Shown: positions 11,708-20,304 of the stretch, one piece after another
Numbering within the stretch: position 1 is the first letter of the stretch
How the letters are laid out: each line of letters opens with the position of its first letter
IMG/VR virus record: IMGVR_UViG_3300042908_000769
Location: 1-21,106 of that record
Source of the DNA: a virus
Reading direction: 5' to 3' (one strand)
Length of the DNA stretch: 21,106 bases
Notes under the pieces: model-generated
What the model saw: the letters and a program-made list of their open reading frames with translations, nothing else
Told to the model about the DNA's origin: nothing
Databases searched by the model: none
Program-made: the position numbers and the translations under genes

Positions 11708-13592
11708 TCCGGCGCTGGTGTATCGGGAGGCATGGCGCGAGGGCCTGCGGCCGGCGGACCCGATGGGCGTTGATGAATGGGCGGATCGTTACCGGATGCT
11801 GAGCAGCAAGGGCAGCAGCGAGCCGGGCCCGTGGCGGACGGATCGGACGCCGTACCTGCGCGAGCCAATGCAGTGCCTGAGCCCGAGCAGCCCATGGCGG
11901 CGGGTGGTGCTCATGTTCGGCTCGCAGCTGGGCAAGACCGAGGTAGTGCTCAACTGGCTGGGGGCGATCATCCATCTATGGCCGGCGCCGACGCTGCTGG
12001 TGCAGCCGACTCTCGACATGGCGAAGCGGCTGAACCGCCAGCGGCTGGATCCGCTGCTGAAGGAAACCCCGGTACTGAGCGAGCTGATCGCACCGGCGCG
12101 GTCGCGGGACTCGGGCAACACGATGTTTCTCAAGGAGTTCCGCGGGGGGCTGTTCGTGCTCACCGGTGCGAACAGCGGGAGCGGCCTGCAGTCCATGCCG
12201 GCGGCCTATTTGGCAGCGGATGAGGTGAGCAGTTACCCGCTCGAGGCGGATGACAAGGGCGACCCGCTGGAGAATGCCGAGGCCAGGACGTCCACGTTCC
12301 CGATGGGCAAGGTGCTGATCACCAGCACGCCCGGCACGCGGGGCATGTGCCGCATCACTGCGGAGTTCGAGACCAGAAGCGACCGGCGACAGCTGGCGAT
12401 GCTGATGCCGTGCTGCGGATCGCTGGAGGTGCTGCGGTGGCGTGAGCACATGCGATGGGATCGGCCGGATGGTGAGGTGTGGTGCCAGTGTCCGGCGTGC
12501 GGCGAACGTGTGGGGCAGCGGCACAAGACATCGATGTTGGCGGGTGCGGTGTGGGGTGCAACGGCGCCGGGCGATGGGATGACGGCGGGATTCCATCTGC
12601 CGGGGTGGTATGCGCCGGCGGGGTGGAAGAGCTGGGAGGAGATCCGGGATGAGTTCCTGCGGGCGAAGAGCGACCCGCTGCTGCTCAAGGGCTGGGTCAA
12701 CAAGCGGGCAGCGGAAGCCTGGGAGGATGAAGCGGTGGCGGCGATCAACGCTGATGGCCTGATGGGCCGGGCCGCGGCCGACCCGTACCCGACTGGCCAG
12801 TGCCCTGATGGTGTGCTGGTGCTGCTGATGGCGGTGGATGTGCAGGACACCTGGCTAGAGGTGAGCGTGTGGGGCATCGGCCGGGGGGAAGAGATGTGGC
12901 TGGTGTGGCATCAGAAGGTTGAGGGCAGCCCGGCGGATGGCGAGGTGTGGGAGCAGGCGGATTCGATCCGCCGGACGGAATGGCCCCGGGCTGGGGGTGG
13001 GGTGATGACGGTGCGTCATTGCGGGGTGGACACGGGCGGCCACTTCACGCAGGAGGCCTACGAGTTCTGCCGGCAGCGGGTGCGTGAGGGCGTGGTCGCA
13101 TTGAAGGGCAGCAGCACAAAGGCGGCGCCGGCGTTGAGCAAGGGCAGCAAGGTGGATGTGAACTGGCGCGGCCGGGTGATCAAGGGCGGCGTCGTGCTGT
13201 ACATGGTGGGCGGCGACACATTGAAGCGGACGATCTACGCGAGGCTGCGGAAGGAGGGCACAGGCCCCGGCGCCGTGCACTTCGGGCAGAACGCAACCGA
13301 GGATTACCTCCAGGGCCTGACGTGTGAGCGGCTGGTGCCGAAGACGGTGAAGGGATTCCAGGTGCTGTCGTGGCAGAAACCGGCGGGTGCGCGAAATGAA
13401 CCGCTCGACCTGGTGGTCTACTGCCTGGCGGTGCTGGAGCTGGTGAAGCGGCGCTACAACCGGGCGACGATGTGGGATCAGCTGGCGGCAGCAGTTGCGA
13501 CTGAGAAGGCACCACCGGCCGCGGCTGGTGGTGGTGGCGCACGGCGGCGGCGGCCGGCGAGGACCGGGCCGAGTTTCGTCTCCGGCTGGTAG
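11700..13592 (+). CDS. Terminase large subunit (gpA family)
   Basis: A 630-residue ATPase-nuclease that translocates DNA into the prohead and cuts it. The ATPase shows gpA-type Walker A GSQLGKTE (74-81), Walker B LAADEV (171-176) with DEVSSYP, and the coupling strand KVLITSTPG (about 204-212). A possible zinc site has CC at 238-239, then CxCxxC at 262-267. The nuclease half contains likely metal residues Asp380 (LMAVDVQ) and Asp444 (GVDTGGH). Length and order match the lambda gpA class. The start ATG 11700 overlaps the small subunit gene. Codons are mostly G-ending, unlike the early genes. Confidence 0.93.
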   Translation: MADPALVYREAWREGLRPADPMGVDEWADRYRMLSSKGSSEPGPWRTDRTPYLREPMQCLSPSSPWRRVVLMFGSQLGKTEVVLNWLGAIIHLWPAPTLLVQPTLDMAKRLNRQRLDPLLKETPVLSELIAPARSRDSGNTMFLKEFRGGLFVLTGANSGSGLQSMPAAYLAADEVSSYPLEADDKGDPLENAEARTSTFPMGKVLITSTPGTRGMCRITAEFETRSDRRQLAMLMPCCGSLEVLRWREHMRWDRPDGEVWCQCPACGERVGQRHKTSMLAGAVWGATAPGDGMTAGFHLPGWYAPAGWKSWEEIRDEFLRAKSDPLLLKGWVNKRAAEAWEDEAVAAINADGLMGRAAADPYPTGQCPDGVLVLLMAVDVQDTWLEVSVWGIGRGEEMWLVWHQKVEGSPADGEVWEQADSIRRTEWPRAGGGVMTVRHCGVDTGGHFTQEAYEFCRQRVREGVVALKGSSTKAAPALSKGSKVDVNWRGRVIKGGVVLYMVGGDTLKRTIYARLRKEGTGPGAVHFGQNATEDYLQGLTCERLVPKTVKGFQVLSWQKPAGARNEPLDLVVYCLAVLELVKRRYNRATMWDQLAAAVATEKAPPAAAGGGGARRRRPARTGPSFVSGW

Positions 13593-13616
13593 ATTCTCTC
13601 TGTGGTGTGTCATGAG

Positions 13617-13650
13617 CCCCCCGGTTGTGCCTGCGGCCGGGGGGTTTCTT
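13617..13650 (+). terminator. Terminator-like hairpin between terminase and neck genes
   Basis: CCCCCCGG (13617-13624) pairs with CCGGGGGG (13637-13644) around a 12-base loop and is followed by TTTCTT. It splits the late gene string 24 bases after the terminase stop. It may be leaky or antiterminated so that the head genes can still be read, or a promoter may lie just downstream. Confidence 0.7.
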
Positions 13651-13681
13651 GTGCCCTATGCTGTGTTCGGAGGTGATCCCC

Positions 13682-14254
13682 GTGCCGGTTCCCGCTGAGA
13701 TCAAGGCTGGCGATACCGTGCAGTGGATCGAACCGTCACAGGTTGATCTGTTGGGTGCTGCTGCGACATCGGCCACCTGGGCATTCACGACGTACCTCAG
13801 AACCAACACGGCCAGCGAGGGCGCGACGGTTGCCGGCACCGCACGATCAGACGGCGGATGGGACATGGCGATCAGTGCCACCACCACCGAGGCATTCGAT
13901 GCGGGCGACTGGTTCTGGCAATCGGTGATCAGCAGCGGCGCGACGAAGATCACGGTCGGGAGTGGGATGCTGCTGGTGCAGCCATCCCTGATCTACGCGG
14001 GTTCGCCGGGTGCATTCAATGGCCAGAGCCAGGCTGAGCAGGATCTGGCGGCAGTGCAGGCGGCGATCCGCGCGATCATCTCTGGCGGAGCCAAGCAGTA
14101 CACGATCGGTAGCCGGTCCTTCACGAAGCTGGAGCTATCGCAGCTGATGCAACGTGAGGCGCAGCTGAAGGCGATTGTTGCGCGCGAGCGCGCAGCTGAG
14201 AAGGTTGCACAGGGCCTGGGCAATCCCGGCAATCTGTTTGTGAGGTTCAGCTGA
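13682..14254 (+). CDS. Neck protein: beta-rich N-domain fused to gpW-like head-tail joining domain
   Basis: A 190-residue protein starting at GTG 13682, which has a clear GGAGGT seven bases upstream, the best Shine-Dalgarno in the window. Residues 1-105 read as beta-strands (AGDTVQW, ATWAFTTYLRT, GGWDMAISAT, DWFWQSVISSG). Residues about 118-189 match the gpW pattern: a helix DLAAVQAAIRAII, a hairpin QYTIGSRSFTK, a second helix ELSQLMQREAQLKAIVARE, and a final strand LFVRF. gpW of lambda (68 residues) plugs the head and joins it to the tail. The fused N-domain is unusual for gpW. It overlaps the portal start by one base (TGATG). Confidence 0.6.
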   Translation: MPVPAEIKAGDTVQWIEPSQVDLLGAAATSATWAFTTYLRTNTASEGATVAGTARSDGGWDMAISATTTEAFDAGDWFWQSVISSGATKITVGSGMLLVQPSLIYAGSPGAFNGQSQAEQDLAAVQAAIRAIISGGAKQYTIGSRSFTKLELSQLMQREAQLKAIVARERAAEKVAQGLGNPGNLFVRFS

Positions 14255-15873
14255 TGGCGAAGCGGAAGCGGTCGAAGCCGGCACCGCCCACGGTGGCACC
14301 AGGCGCCCGCCGCGGCCGGCGGGCCTACGAGGGCGCGCTGATGTCGCGGCTGACCTCGGACTGGGTGACCAGCGGCACCAGCGCCGATGCCGAGATTGAC
14401 GGCAGCCTGGTGCGGCTGCGCAACCGCTCGCGGCAGCTGGTGCGGGACAACCCCTACGCACGCCAGGCGCTGCGGGCGATCGGCGCGAACGTGGTCGGCC
14501 GGGGCATTCGGATGCAGGGCCGGGTGATGATGCAGCGCGGCAGCGGCCAGCTGGATCAACGGATCAATAGCATGATCGAAGCCGAGTGGACCCGCTGGTG
14601 CCGGCCGACGACGTGCCACGCTGCGGGCCGGCTGTCGTTCGTGGAGATCTGCCGGTTGGCGATTCAGGCGATGGCCGAATCGGGTGAGGTGTTTATCAGG
14701 ATCGTGCCGGAGGCATTCGGCGGCGGCAGGGTGCCCCTCGGCCTGGAGATCATCGAGAGCGACTACTGCGACGAGGGAAAGAGCCTTGGGCCCTTGCCTG
14801 ATGGAAGCGAGTGGCGGATGGGGGTCAGGGTGAACCGCTGGGGCCGGCCAGTGTCCTATGCGTTCCGCACCCGCCACCCGGGCGACATGGTGAACGGGGT
14901 AGGGTATCAGACGCGGGAGGTGCCGGCATCGGAGATCATCCACCTGTATGTGACCGAACGGCCGGGGCAGACCCGCGGTGTGCCGTGGTTCAGCTCAGCG
15001 GTGAAGCGGTTGCATCACCTGGCGGGGTACGAAGAGGCGGAGGTTGTGCGGGCGCGGGCGAGCTCCAGCCTGATGGGATTCATCACAAGCCCTGAGGGTG
15101 AGCTCCACGCTGATGAGGTGTTCGACGATGAGCGGGTGAGCAACTTCGAGCCGGGGGTTTTCAAGTATCTGGCGCCGGGCGAATCGGTGAACGTGCCGCA
15201 GCTCGACGCACCGGATGGGCAGTTCGAGCCGTTCATGCGTGGGATGCTGCGGGCGGTTGCGGCGGCGATCGGCTGCAGCTACGAAACGATCTCGCGGGAC
15301 TTCAGCCAGAGCAACTACAGCAGCAGTCGGCTCAGCCTGCTGGAGGATCGGGAGACATGGAAGACGTTGCAGGACTATCTGATTGACCACCTGCTGCGGC
15401 CGGTGTTCGAGCGGTGGCTGGCAGCAGCGGTCGGCAGCGGCGCCATGCCCCTGCCTGGATACGACGTGATGCCGGAGCGGTACGAGTCGGTGCGGTGGTT
15501 CCCGCGCGGGTGGGAGTGGGTCGATCCTGCCAACGACGTGTCTGCCTACAAGGAGGCTGTGAGGTGCGGATTCAAGACTCAGGCGGACGTCGTGGCCGCC
15601 GGTGGCGGAGACCTTGAGGATCTGCTGGTGGCGCTGGCGGCTGAGCGTGAGCGTGCGCAGGAGCTGGGCCTCACGCTCGACATCGACCCTGGCAAGGTCA
15701 GCGGCGCCGGACTGACTCAGGCGCGGCCACCGGGGAGCATCATCCCCCAGGATCCCTACAGCCCTGAGGACACGGCGGCTGAGTCTGGCGACAGCACGGG
15801 TGAGGTGGAGGTCACCCCGGAGGATCTGGCAGAGGATCTGGCGGAAGGCGACGACATCGAGGACGACGCCTGA
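14254..15873 (+). CDS. Portal protein, lambda gpB family
   Basis: A 539-residue protein forming the dodecameric portal ring through which DNA enters and leaves. The family signature near residues 50-90 is clear: LRNRSRQLVRDNPYARQAL then GANVVGRGIRMQ. Later are WTRWCRP, a LAIQAMAESGEVFIRIVP strand, a RGVPWFSSAVKRLHHLAGYE stem-like region and the YETISRDFSQSNYSSSRL stretch followed by a helix EDRETWKTLQDYL. The C-terminus is acidic (EDLAEDLAEGDDIEDDA). It lacks an obvious fused maturation protease, which here is fused to the capsid protein instead. Overlaps both neighbours by one base (TGATG). Confidence 0.92.
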   Translation: MAKRKRSKPAPPTVAPGARRGRRAYEGALMSRLTSDWVTSGTSADAEIDGSLVRLRNRSRQLVRDNPYARQALRAIGANVVGRGIRMQGRVMMQRGSGQLDQRINSMIEAEWTRWCRPTTCHAAGRLSFVEICRLAIQAMAESGEVFIRIVPEAFGGGRVPLGLEIIESDYCDEGKSLGPLPDGSEWRMGVRVNRWGRPVSYAFRTRHPGDMVNGVGYQTREVPASEIIHLYVTERPGQTRGVPWFSSAVKRLHHLAGYEEAEVVRARASSSLMGFITSPEGELHADEVFDDERVSNFEPGVFKYLAPGESVNVPQLDAPDGQFEPFMRGMLRAVAAAIGCSYETISRDFSQSNYSSSRLSLLEDRETWKTLQDYLIDHLLRPVFERWLAAAVGSGAMPLPGYDVMPERYESVRWFPRGWEWVDPANDVSAYKEAVRCGFKTQADVVAAGGGDLEDLLVALAAERERAQELGLTLDIDPGKVSGAGLTQARPPGSIIPQDPYSPEDTAAESGDSTGEVEVTPEDLAEDLAEGDDIEDDA

Positions 15874-18116
15874 TGGCCAACGTGAACGGCACCGACATCG
15901 ACCTCATGCCGACCGATGGGATGCGCACCGAGGCCGAACGGTACCGCGCGTGGAAGGCAGACGGCGAACCCGGCGGAACCGAGGTGGCCGCAACCCGCGC
16001 CAGCCAGATCCTGTCGGGTGATGAGCTGAGCCCTGACACGGTGATCACCATGGCGGCGTGGTTCGCCAGGCATGAGGTGGACAAGGCCGGCGAGGGTTTC
16101 AGCCCGGGTGAGGATGGCTATCCCAGCCCCGGCCGTGTGGCATGGGCAGCCTGGGGTGGTGACCCCGGCCAGACATGGGCCGATGCGAAGGCGGCGCGGA
16201 TCAAGGCGGCGCGGGATGAACGCGGGATGAAGTGTGAAGCTACAGCTACAGTGGAGAGACAACCTGTGCACGGATTGATGGAACTGCGCGAGCTGAACAG
16301 CCAACCGCTGAGGCGCGTCGCCAGTTTCGACTATGCGACCGCCGGCCGTGGCATGAAGCCCGACGACGACGATCGGCGGACGCTTGAGTTTTCGTTCAGC
16401 TCTGAGGCGCCGGTTGATCGGTGGTTCGGTCCTGAAGTGCTCAGCCATGCCGAGGGTGCGCCTGACATGAGCCGTCTGAACGATGGCGCACCGCTCCTTT
16501 GGAATCACGACCCTGATCGTGTGCTGGGAGTGGTCGAACGTGCATGGCTGGACGATGGCCGCGGCATGGTCGCGGTGCGGTTCAGCCGGAGTGCATTCGC
16601 TGAGGAGAAGTACGGGGAAATCCGTGACGGGATCCTGCGCAATGTGTCGGTCGGCTATTCGATCGCCGATGCACAGCCGATGCGCGCGAACGGCCAGGAC
16701 GGCATCCTGGCCACCTCATGGCAAGCTCACGAGGTGTCCATCGTGTCGTTGCCGGCTGACCAATCGGTCGGGATCGGGCGCAGTCTCGACAACGACCAAT
16801 CCGCGGCCCCGGCCGCAACCAACCCCCTACCCCCCCAACCAATGGAACCCCAACTCGACATCGAGGCGGTGCGGGCTCAGGCTGCGGCCGATGAGCGTAC
16901 CCGCGTCGCCGGCATCACCAGCCTTTGCCGTGAGCACGGCGCCGACGATCTGGCTCAGGGCCTGATCGAACGCGGCGCCACTGAAACCGAGGCCATGCGC
17001 GATGTGCTCGCCGCCATCGGCCAGCGCGCGAAGCAGCCCGCTCAGCCTGCAACCCCCGCCGCCCGGCCGATCGCTTCCGGCGGTTCGGCTGACATCGGCC
17101 TGTCCGACAAGGAGGTGCGCCAGTTCAGTTTCATCAAGGCCATCCGTGCCCAGCTGATGCCCGGCGACCGTGCCGCCCAGGAGGCCGCGGCATTCGAGCG
17201 TGAGTGCTCGGCTGCTGTGGAGCAGCGGACCGGCCAGCAGGCCCGCGGCATGTGGGTGCCCCACGACGTGCTGCGCCGTGATCTGCAGGTCAGCTCCGCA
17301 TCTGCCGCCGGTGATCTGGTGTTCACCGACGCCAGGCCCGGCAGCTTCATCGAGCAGCTGCGGAACCGGCTCGCGCTGACCACGCTTGGCATGACCACGC
17401 TCACCGGCCTGCAGGGCCCGGTGGCGATCCCCCGCAAGACCGGCGCCAGCACCGCCTATTGGCTGGCTGAGGGCGGCGCCCCCACCGGTTCTAACCCCAC
17501 GGTGGATCAGGTCACGATGACCCCCCGCACCTGCGGGGCCTACGTCGACTTCACCCGGCGTCTGATGCTCCAGTCTTCGCTGGACGTTGAGACCATGGTG
17601 CGGGCCGACCTGGTCGAGACCCTGGCGCTGGAGATCGAACGAGTGGGCCTGTACGGCCTGGGCGCCAGCGGCGAACCGCAGGGCCTGAAGTTCACCACGG
17701 GGATCAACACCGAGGACTTCAACGCCGACAGCCCGACCTACGTCGAGCTGGTTTCGATGGAGACCAAGGTCAATGCTGACAACGCCGACATCGGCGCCAT
17801 GCAGTACCTGACGAACTCCACCCGGTTCGGTGCATTCAAGACCACCAGCAAGATCGGCAGCGAAGCCCAGTTCGTGCTGGAGCCCGGCGGCACCGTGAAC
17901 GGCTACCCGGTGGTGCGCTCCAACCAGGTCGCCACCGGTGATGTGTTCTTCGGTGTGTGGAACCAGCTGCTGCTGGGCCTGTGGTCCGGCATCGACCTCA
18001 CCGTCGACACCGCAGCCCTGGCCACCTCCGGCGGCGTGCGGGTGATCGCCCTGCAGGATCTGGACTTCGCCGTCCGGCATCCTGAGGCCTTCTGCCGCGG
18101 CAACAACACCCTCTGA
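15873..18116 (+). CDS. HK97-type prohead protease fused to major capsid protein
   Basis: A single 747-residue frame. Residues 1-115 are an accessory N-domain (LSGDELSPDTV, FARHEVDKAGEGFSPGEDGY, AWAAWGGDPG). About 140-305 is the prohead protease, with catalytic His212 (LWNHDPDRVLG) and Ser259 (ILRNVSVGYS), then EVSIVSLPADQ. About 328-390 is a scaffold/delta-like helical segment, and about 410-747 an HK97-fold capsid protein (GSFIEQLRNR, VAIPRKTGASTAYWLAEGG, GLYGLGASGEPQGL, DLDFAVRHPEAF). An internal ATG at 16842 (residue 324) follows an A/C-rich leader and could start a separate 424-residue capsid protein. Codon use changes near the same point. Confidence 0.88.
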   Translation: MANVNGTDIDLMPTDGMRTEAERYRAWKADGEPGGTEVAATRASQILSGDELSPDTVITMAAWFARHEVDKAGEGFSPGEDGYPSPGRVAWAAWGGDPGQTWADAKAARIKAARDERGMKCEATATVERQPVHGLMELRELNSQPLRRVASFDYATAGRGMKPDDDDRRTLEFSFSSEAPVDRWFGPEVLSHAEGAPDMSRLNDGAPLLWNHDPDRVLGVVERAWLDDGRGMVAVRFSRSAFAEEKYGEIRDGILRNVSVGYSIADAQPMRANGQDGILATSWQAHEVSIVSLPADQSVGIGRSLDNDQSAAPAATNPLPPQPMEPQLDIEAVRAQAAADERTRVAGITSLCREHGADDLAQGLIERGATETEAMRDVLAAIGQRAKQPAQPATPAARPIASGGSADIGLSDKEVRQFSFIKAIRAQLMPGDRAAQEAAAFERECSAAVEQRTGQQARGMWVPHDVLRRDLQVSSASAAGDLVFTDARPGSFIEQLRNRLALTTLGMTTLTGLQGPVAIPRKTGASTAYWLAEGGAPTGSNPTVDQVTMTPRTCGAYVDFTRRLMLQSSLDVETMVRADLVETLALEIERVGLYGLGASGEPQGLKFTTGINTEDFNADSPTYVELVSMETKVNADNADIGAMQYLTNSTRFGAFKTTSKIGSEAQFVLEPGGTVNGYPVVRSNQVATGDVFFGVWNQLLLGLWSGIDLTVDTAALATSGGVRVIALQDLDFAVRHPEAFCRGNNTL
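16842..18116 (+). other. Possible internal in-frame start for a separate capsid protein
   Basis: ATG 16842 lies after CCCCCTACCCCCCCAACCA, the same kind of A/C-rich leader that precedes several other starts here. Initiation here would give 424 residues of scaffold plus capsid, the normal length of a free-standing HK97-like capsid protein. The alternative is that all capsid protein is cut from the 747-residue precursor. Confidence 0.4.
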
Positions 18117-18118
18117 TC

Positions 18119-18325
18119 ATGTTGATTCGGATCCTGCGCCAGACATCCATCAGCGGCCGACCCGCCCGGGTCGGTGATCTGATTGACGTGTCCGATTCCG
18201 ATGCCCGGCTCCTGCTGGGCATGGGCAAGGCGGAGATGGCGCCGGATCCGGTCACACCAACCCCTGAGGCCGAGGAACGGCCTCGCCCCCGCAAACCCCG
18301 CACCCGGACCCATGGCAGTACATGA
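18119..18325 (+). CDS. Small head-associated hypothetical protein (68 aa)
   Basis: Starts at ATG 18119, two bases after the capsid stop. It begins MLIRILRQTSISGRPARVGD then LIDVSDSDARLLLGMGKAEM, a strand-turn-strand-helix pattern found in small phage genes just after capsid genes, and ends in a Pro/Arg/Thr-rich tail. Function unknown; probably a virion or assembly protein by position. It overlaps the next gene by 14 bases. Confidence 0.65.
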   Translation: MLIRILRQTSISGRPARVGDLIDVSDSDARLLLGMGKAEMAPDPVTPTPEAEERPRPRKPRTRTHGST

Positions 18326-18689
18326 GCTCACGCTGGACAAGCTCCAGCACTTCACCCTCCTCGCCACGACCACGATCACCGGCACCGGCAACCAAACCGG
18401 CGTTGACATCAAGGACTATGAAGGCGACGTCCAGATCATCCTCGCTGGCACCGCTGCTGGCGCTGATGCCTCGCTGGCGTTTCGGATCGAAGAATCCTCC
18501 GATGATTCGACCTACACCGCCGCCGCCGGTGGAACCTTCACGGTGATCGGCAATGCCGCCGCCAAGCAGGTGATCACCCTCAACAGCAACGACCTCAAAC
18601 GGTACATCCGGCTCAGCTGCACGGCTGAGGTTGGCACTGCCTCCAGTGCCGTCACATGCTTCGGGTTCGGCCTGAAGAAGTACGGCTGA
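18312..18689 (+). CDS. Virion beta-sandwich protein, possible capsid decoration protein
   Basis: A 125-residue protein from ATG 18312. It is almost all beta: FTLLATTTITGTGNQTGVDI, then DVQIILAGTAAG, SLAFRIEESSDDSTY, GGTFTVIG, KQVITLN and LKRYIRLSCTAE. The NDLKRYIR motif and the overall pattern are common in phage proteins coded next to the major capsid gene. A head decoration or tail-attached role is likely from position and fold type, but neither is proven. The longer in-frame ORF upstream shadows the previous gene and was rejected. Confidence 0.6.
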   Translation: MAVHELTLDKLQHFTLLATTTITGTGNQTGVDIKDYEGDVQIILAGTAAGADASLAFRIEESSDDSTYTAAAGGTFTVIGNAAAKQVITLNSNDLKRYIRLSCTAEVGTASSAVTCFGFGLKKYG

Positions 18690-18698
18690 GGTTGACCG

Positions 18699-19061
18699 AT
18701 GGCATTCGTCGAGGATCCAACCGACTTCCTAGATGACTTCGGGGTCAGCGTGACCGCGAATGGCACGACGGGGCTCGGCATCCTCGACATGCCCGGTGAG
18801 TACGTGGCCGATGGGCGGGTGATCACCAATGAGTACCTGCTGAGGGCCGAGACATCACGATTCGGATTCGTGACCTATGGCGACACGATGACGGTGGCAG
18901 GGAACAGCTACCAGGTGCGCGAGGCACCGCTGATGATTGATGACGGTGTCTTCTGCCTGATCCTGCTGACGAAGATCGCCGTCGCCGTTGCACATCTGCT
19001 CCTGGAGGATGGATCATTCTTCCTGCTTGAGGATGGCTTTAAGTTGCTGCTGGAGTCCTAA
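18699..19061 (+). CDS. FII-like head-tail joining protein with LLLEDG repeats
   Basis: A 120-residue protein. The part up to about residue 90 resembles gpFII-type head-tail connectors: an N-terminal acidic helix (FVEDPTDFLDDF), LRAETSRFGFVTYGDTMTVAG and NSYQVREAPLMIDDGVFCLI. The C-terminal end has three leucine-rich units, LLLEDGSF, FLLEDGF and KLLLES, absent in lambda FII and often seen in tail-fibre-like proteins of other phages. ATG 18699 is nine bases after the preceding stop. Its TAA overlaps the next ATG (TAATG). Confidence 0.55.
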   Translation: MAFVEDPTDFLDDFGVSVTANGTTGLGILDMPGEYVADGRVITNEYLLRAETSRFGFVTYGDTMTVAGNSYQVREAPLMIDDGVFCLILLTKIAVAVAHLLLEDGSFFLLEDGFKLLLES

Positions 19062-20302
19062 TGCCTGATCAGAAGCTCTCACAACTCCAATCAGCGACGA
19101 CGCCACTGGCGGGGACTGAGCTGGTCTACGTGGTGCAGGGCGGCAACAGCCGGAAGGTTGCGGCCAACGCCATCGCCCCTGGCACCAACCTGACCTACAC
19201 GCCTGCCAGCCGGACGCTGGCGAGCAGCACGGGCGACGACGTGGTGTTGCCTCTGGCGACCGATTCTCTGGATGGCCTGATGTCAGCCGCTCAACGGCTG
19301 CTGACCCAGGCCTTGATTGATGCCGGGGTCAGCGCCACGGGGTCGGTGGTGTCGATCCCGCACATCCACGGCGACCTTGCGGGTGCGGTCTACATCCATG
19401 TTAAGAACACCAGCGGCGGCCAGCTGGTGAAGGGCACTCCTGTGCGGGTGACCGGGACGGTGGGAGACACGACGACGCTGGAGGTTGCTGCTGCTGATGC
19501 GACATCACAGGCGACGATGCCAGCGATCGGGATTCTTGATGCGACGTTGGCGCAGAACGGAACCGGCCATGCGGTGGTGGCGGGCGAGCTGACGGGACTG
19601 GCAACCAATGGTTACACGATTGGCGACCCGCTCTATGTGGCGATCGGCGGCGGCCTGACGGCAACACGGCCGACGACGGGGCTGGTGCAGCAGGTGGCGA
19701 TCGTGGGCCGGGTGAATGCCTCGACCGGATCGGTCACGGTGACGATCGGATCTGAGATGGATCCACCGCATTCTGCGGTGACTCTTGCCGCCAGCGTTGC
19801 GGACATCCTCAACCTGTCGGGCCAGGAGCTGCAGGCGGACGACCCCGGCGGGGACCGGCTGCTGTTCTGGGACGACTCAGAGGGGAAGCTGACCCATGCG
19901 GCCGTGGGGCCAGGCCTCCAGTTCGACGGCACGACGCTCCGGGTGGAGGAATGGCTATGGGTGGCGTGCTCGGATGAGGCAACGGCGCTCACCACCGGCA
20001 CCGCCAAGATCACGTTTCGGATGCCATTTGCCGCCACGCTGCTGAGCGTGCGGGCCAGCGTGAACACTGCACCAGTCGGCGCGAATCTGGTGGTGGACAT
20101 TAACGAAGCGGGCACTTCGGTGTTGAGCACGAAGCTCAGCATTGATACCACCGAGAAGACCTCTACCACGGCAGCGACAGCAGCAGTGATCAGCGATTCA
20201 TCGTTGGCTGATGACGCGGAGATCACGATTGACATTGATCAGGTGGGCAGCTCAACAGCAGGCACGGGCCTGAAGGTTGGCCTGTACGTTCGGAGAATCT
20301 GA
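19061..20302 (+). CDS. Tail fibre / receptor-binding-like structural protein
   Basis: A 413-residue, Thr/Ala/Val-rich protein. The N-terminus (KLSQLQSATTPLAGTELVYV then VQGGNSRKV) is a common phage tail-fibre attachment motif. The middle holds repeated beta-strand segments (VYIHVKNTSGGQLVKGTPV, GHAVVAGELTGLATNGYTIG). The C-terminal domain (about 300-413: ITFRMPFAATLLSVRASV, VVDINEAGTSVLSTKLSID, ITIDIDQVGSS) is a compact beta domain often at the distal end of phage fibres. It would bind the host surface. No enzyme motif is seen. No tape-measure gene precedes it in this window. Confidence 0.7.
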   Translation: MPDQKLSQLQSATTPLAGTELVYVVQGGNSRKVAANAIAPGTNLTYTPASRTLASSTGDDVVLPLATDSLDGLMSAAQRLLTQALIDAGVSATGSVVSIPHIHGDLAGAVYIHVKNTSGGQLVKGTPVRVTGTVGDTTTLEVAAADATSQATMPAIGILDATLAQNGTGHAVVAGELTGLATNGYTIGDPLYVAIGGGLTATRPTTGLVQQVAIVGRVNASTGSVTVTIGSEMDPPHSAVTLAASVADILNLSGQELQADDPGGDRLLFWDDSEGKLTHAAVGPGLQFDGTTLRVEEWLWVACSDEATALTTGTAKITFRMPFAATLLSVRASVNTAPVGANLVVDINEAGTSVLSTKLSIDTTEKTSTTAATAAVISDSSLADDAEITIDIDQVGSSTAGTGLKVGLYVRRI

Positions 20303-20304
20303 CG

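Noticed and set aside
13612-13698. A 28-codon ORF between terminase and neck genes.
   Set aside because: It is built on the terminator hairpin and overlaps the GGAGGT and start of the next gene.
13180-13953. Minus-strand ORF of 257 codons across the terminase end.
   Set aside because: It runs over the terminase 3' end, a terminator hairpin and the neck gene start, and has low-complexity Ser/Pro/Arg sequence.
16827-18080. Minus-strand ORF of 417 codons opposite the capsid gene.
   Set aside because: Shadow frame of the capsid coding sequence; Gly/His/Asp-rich with no domain pattern.
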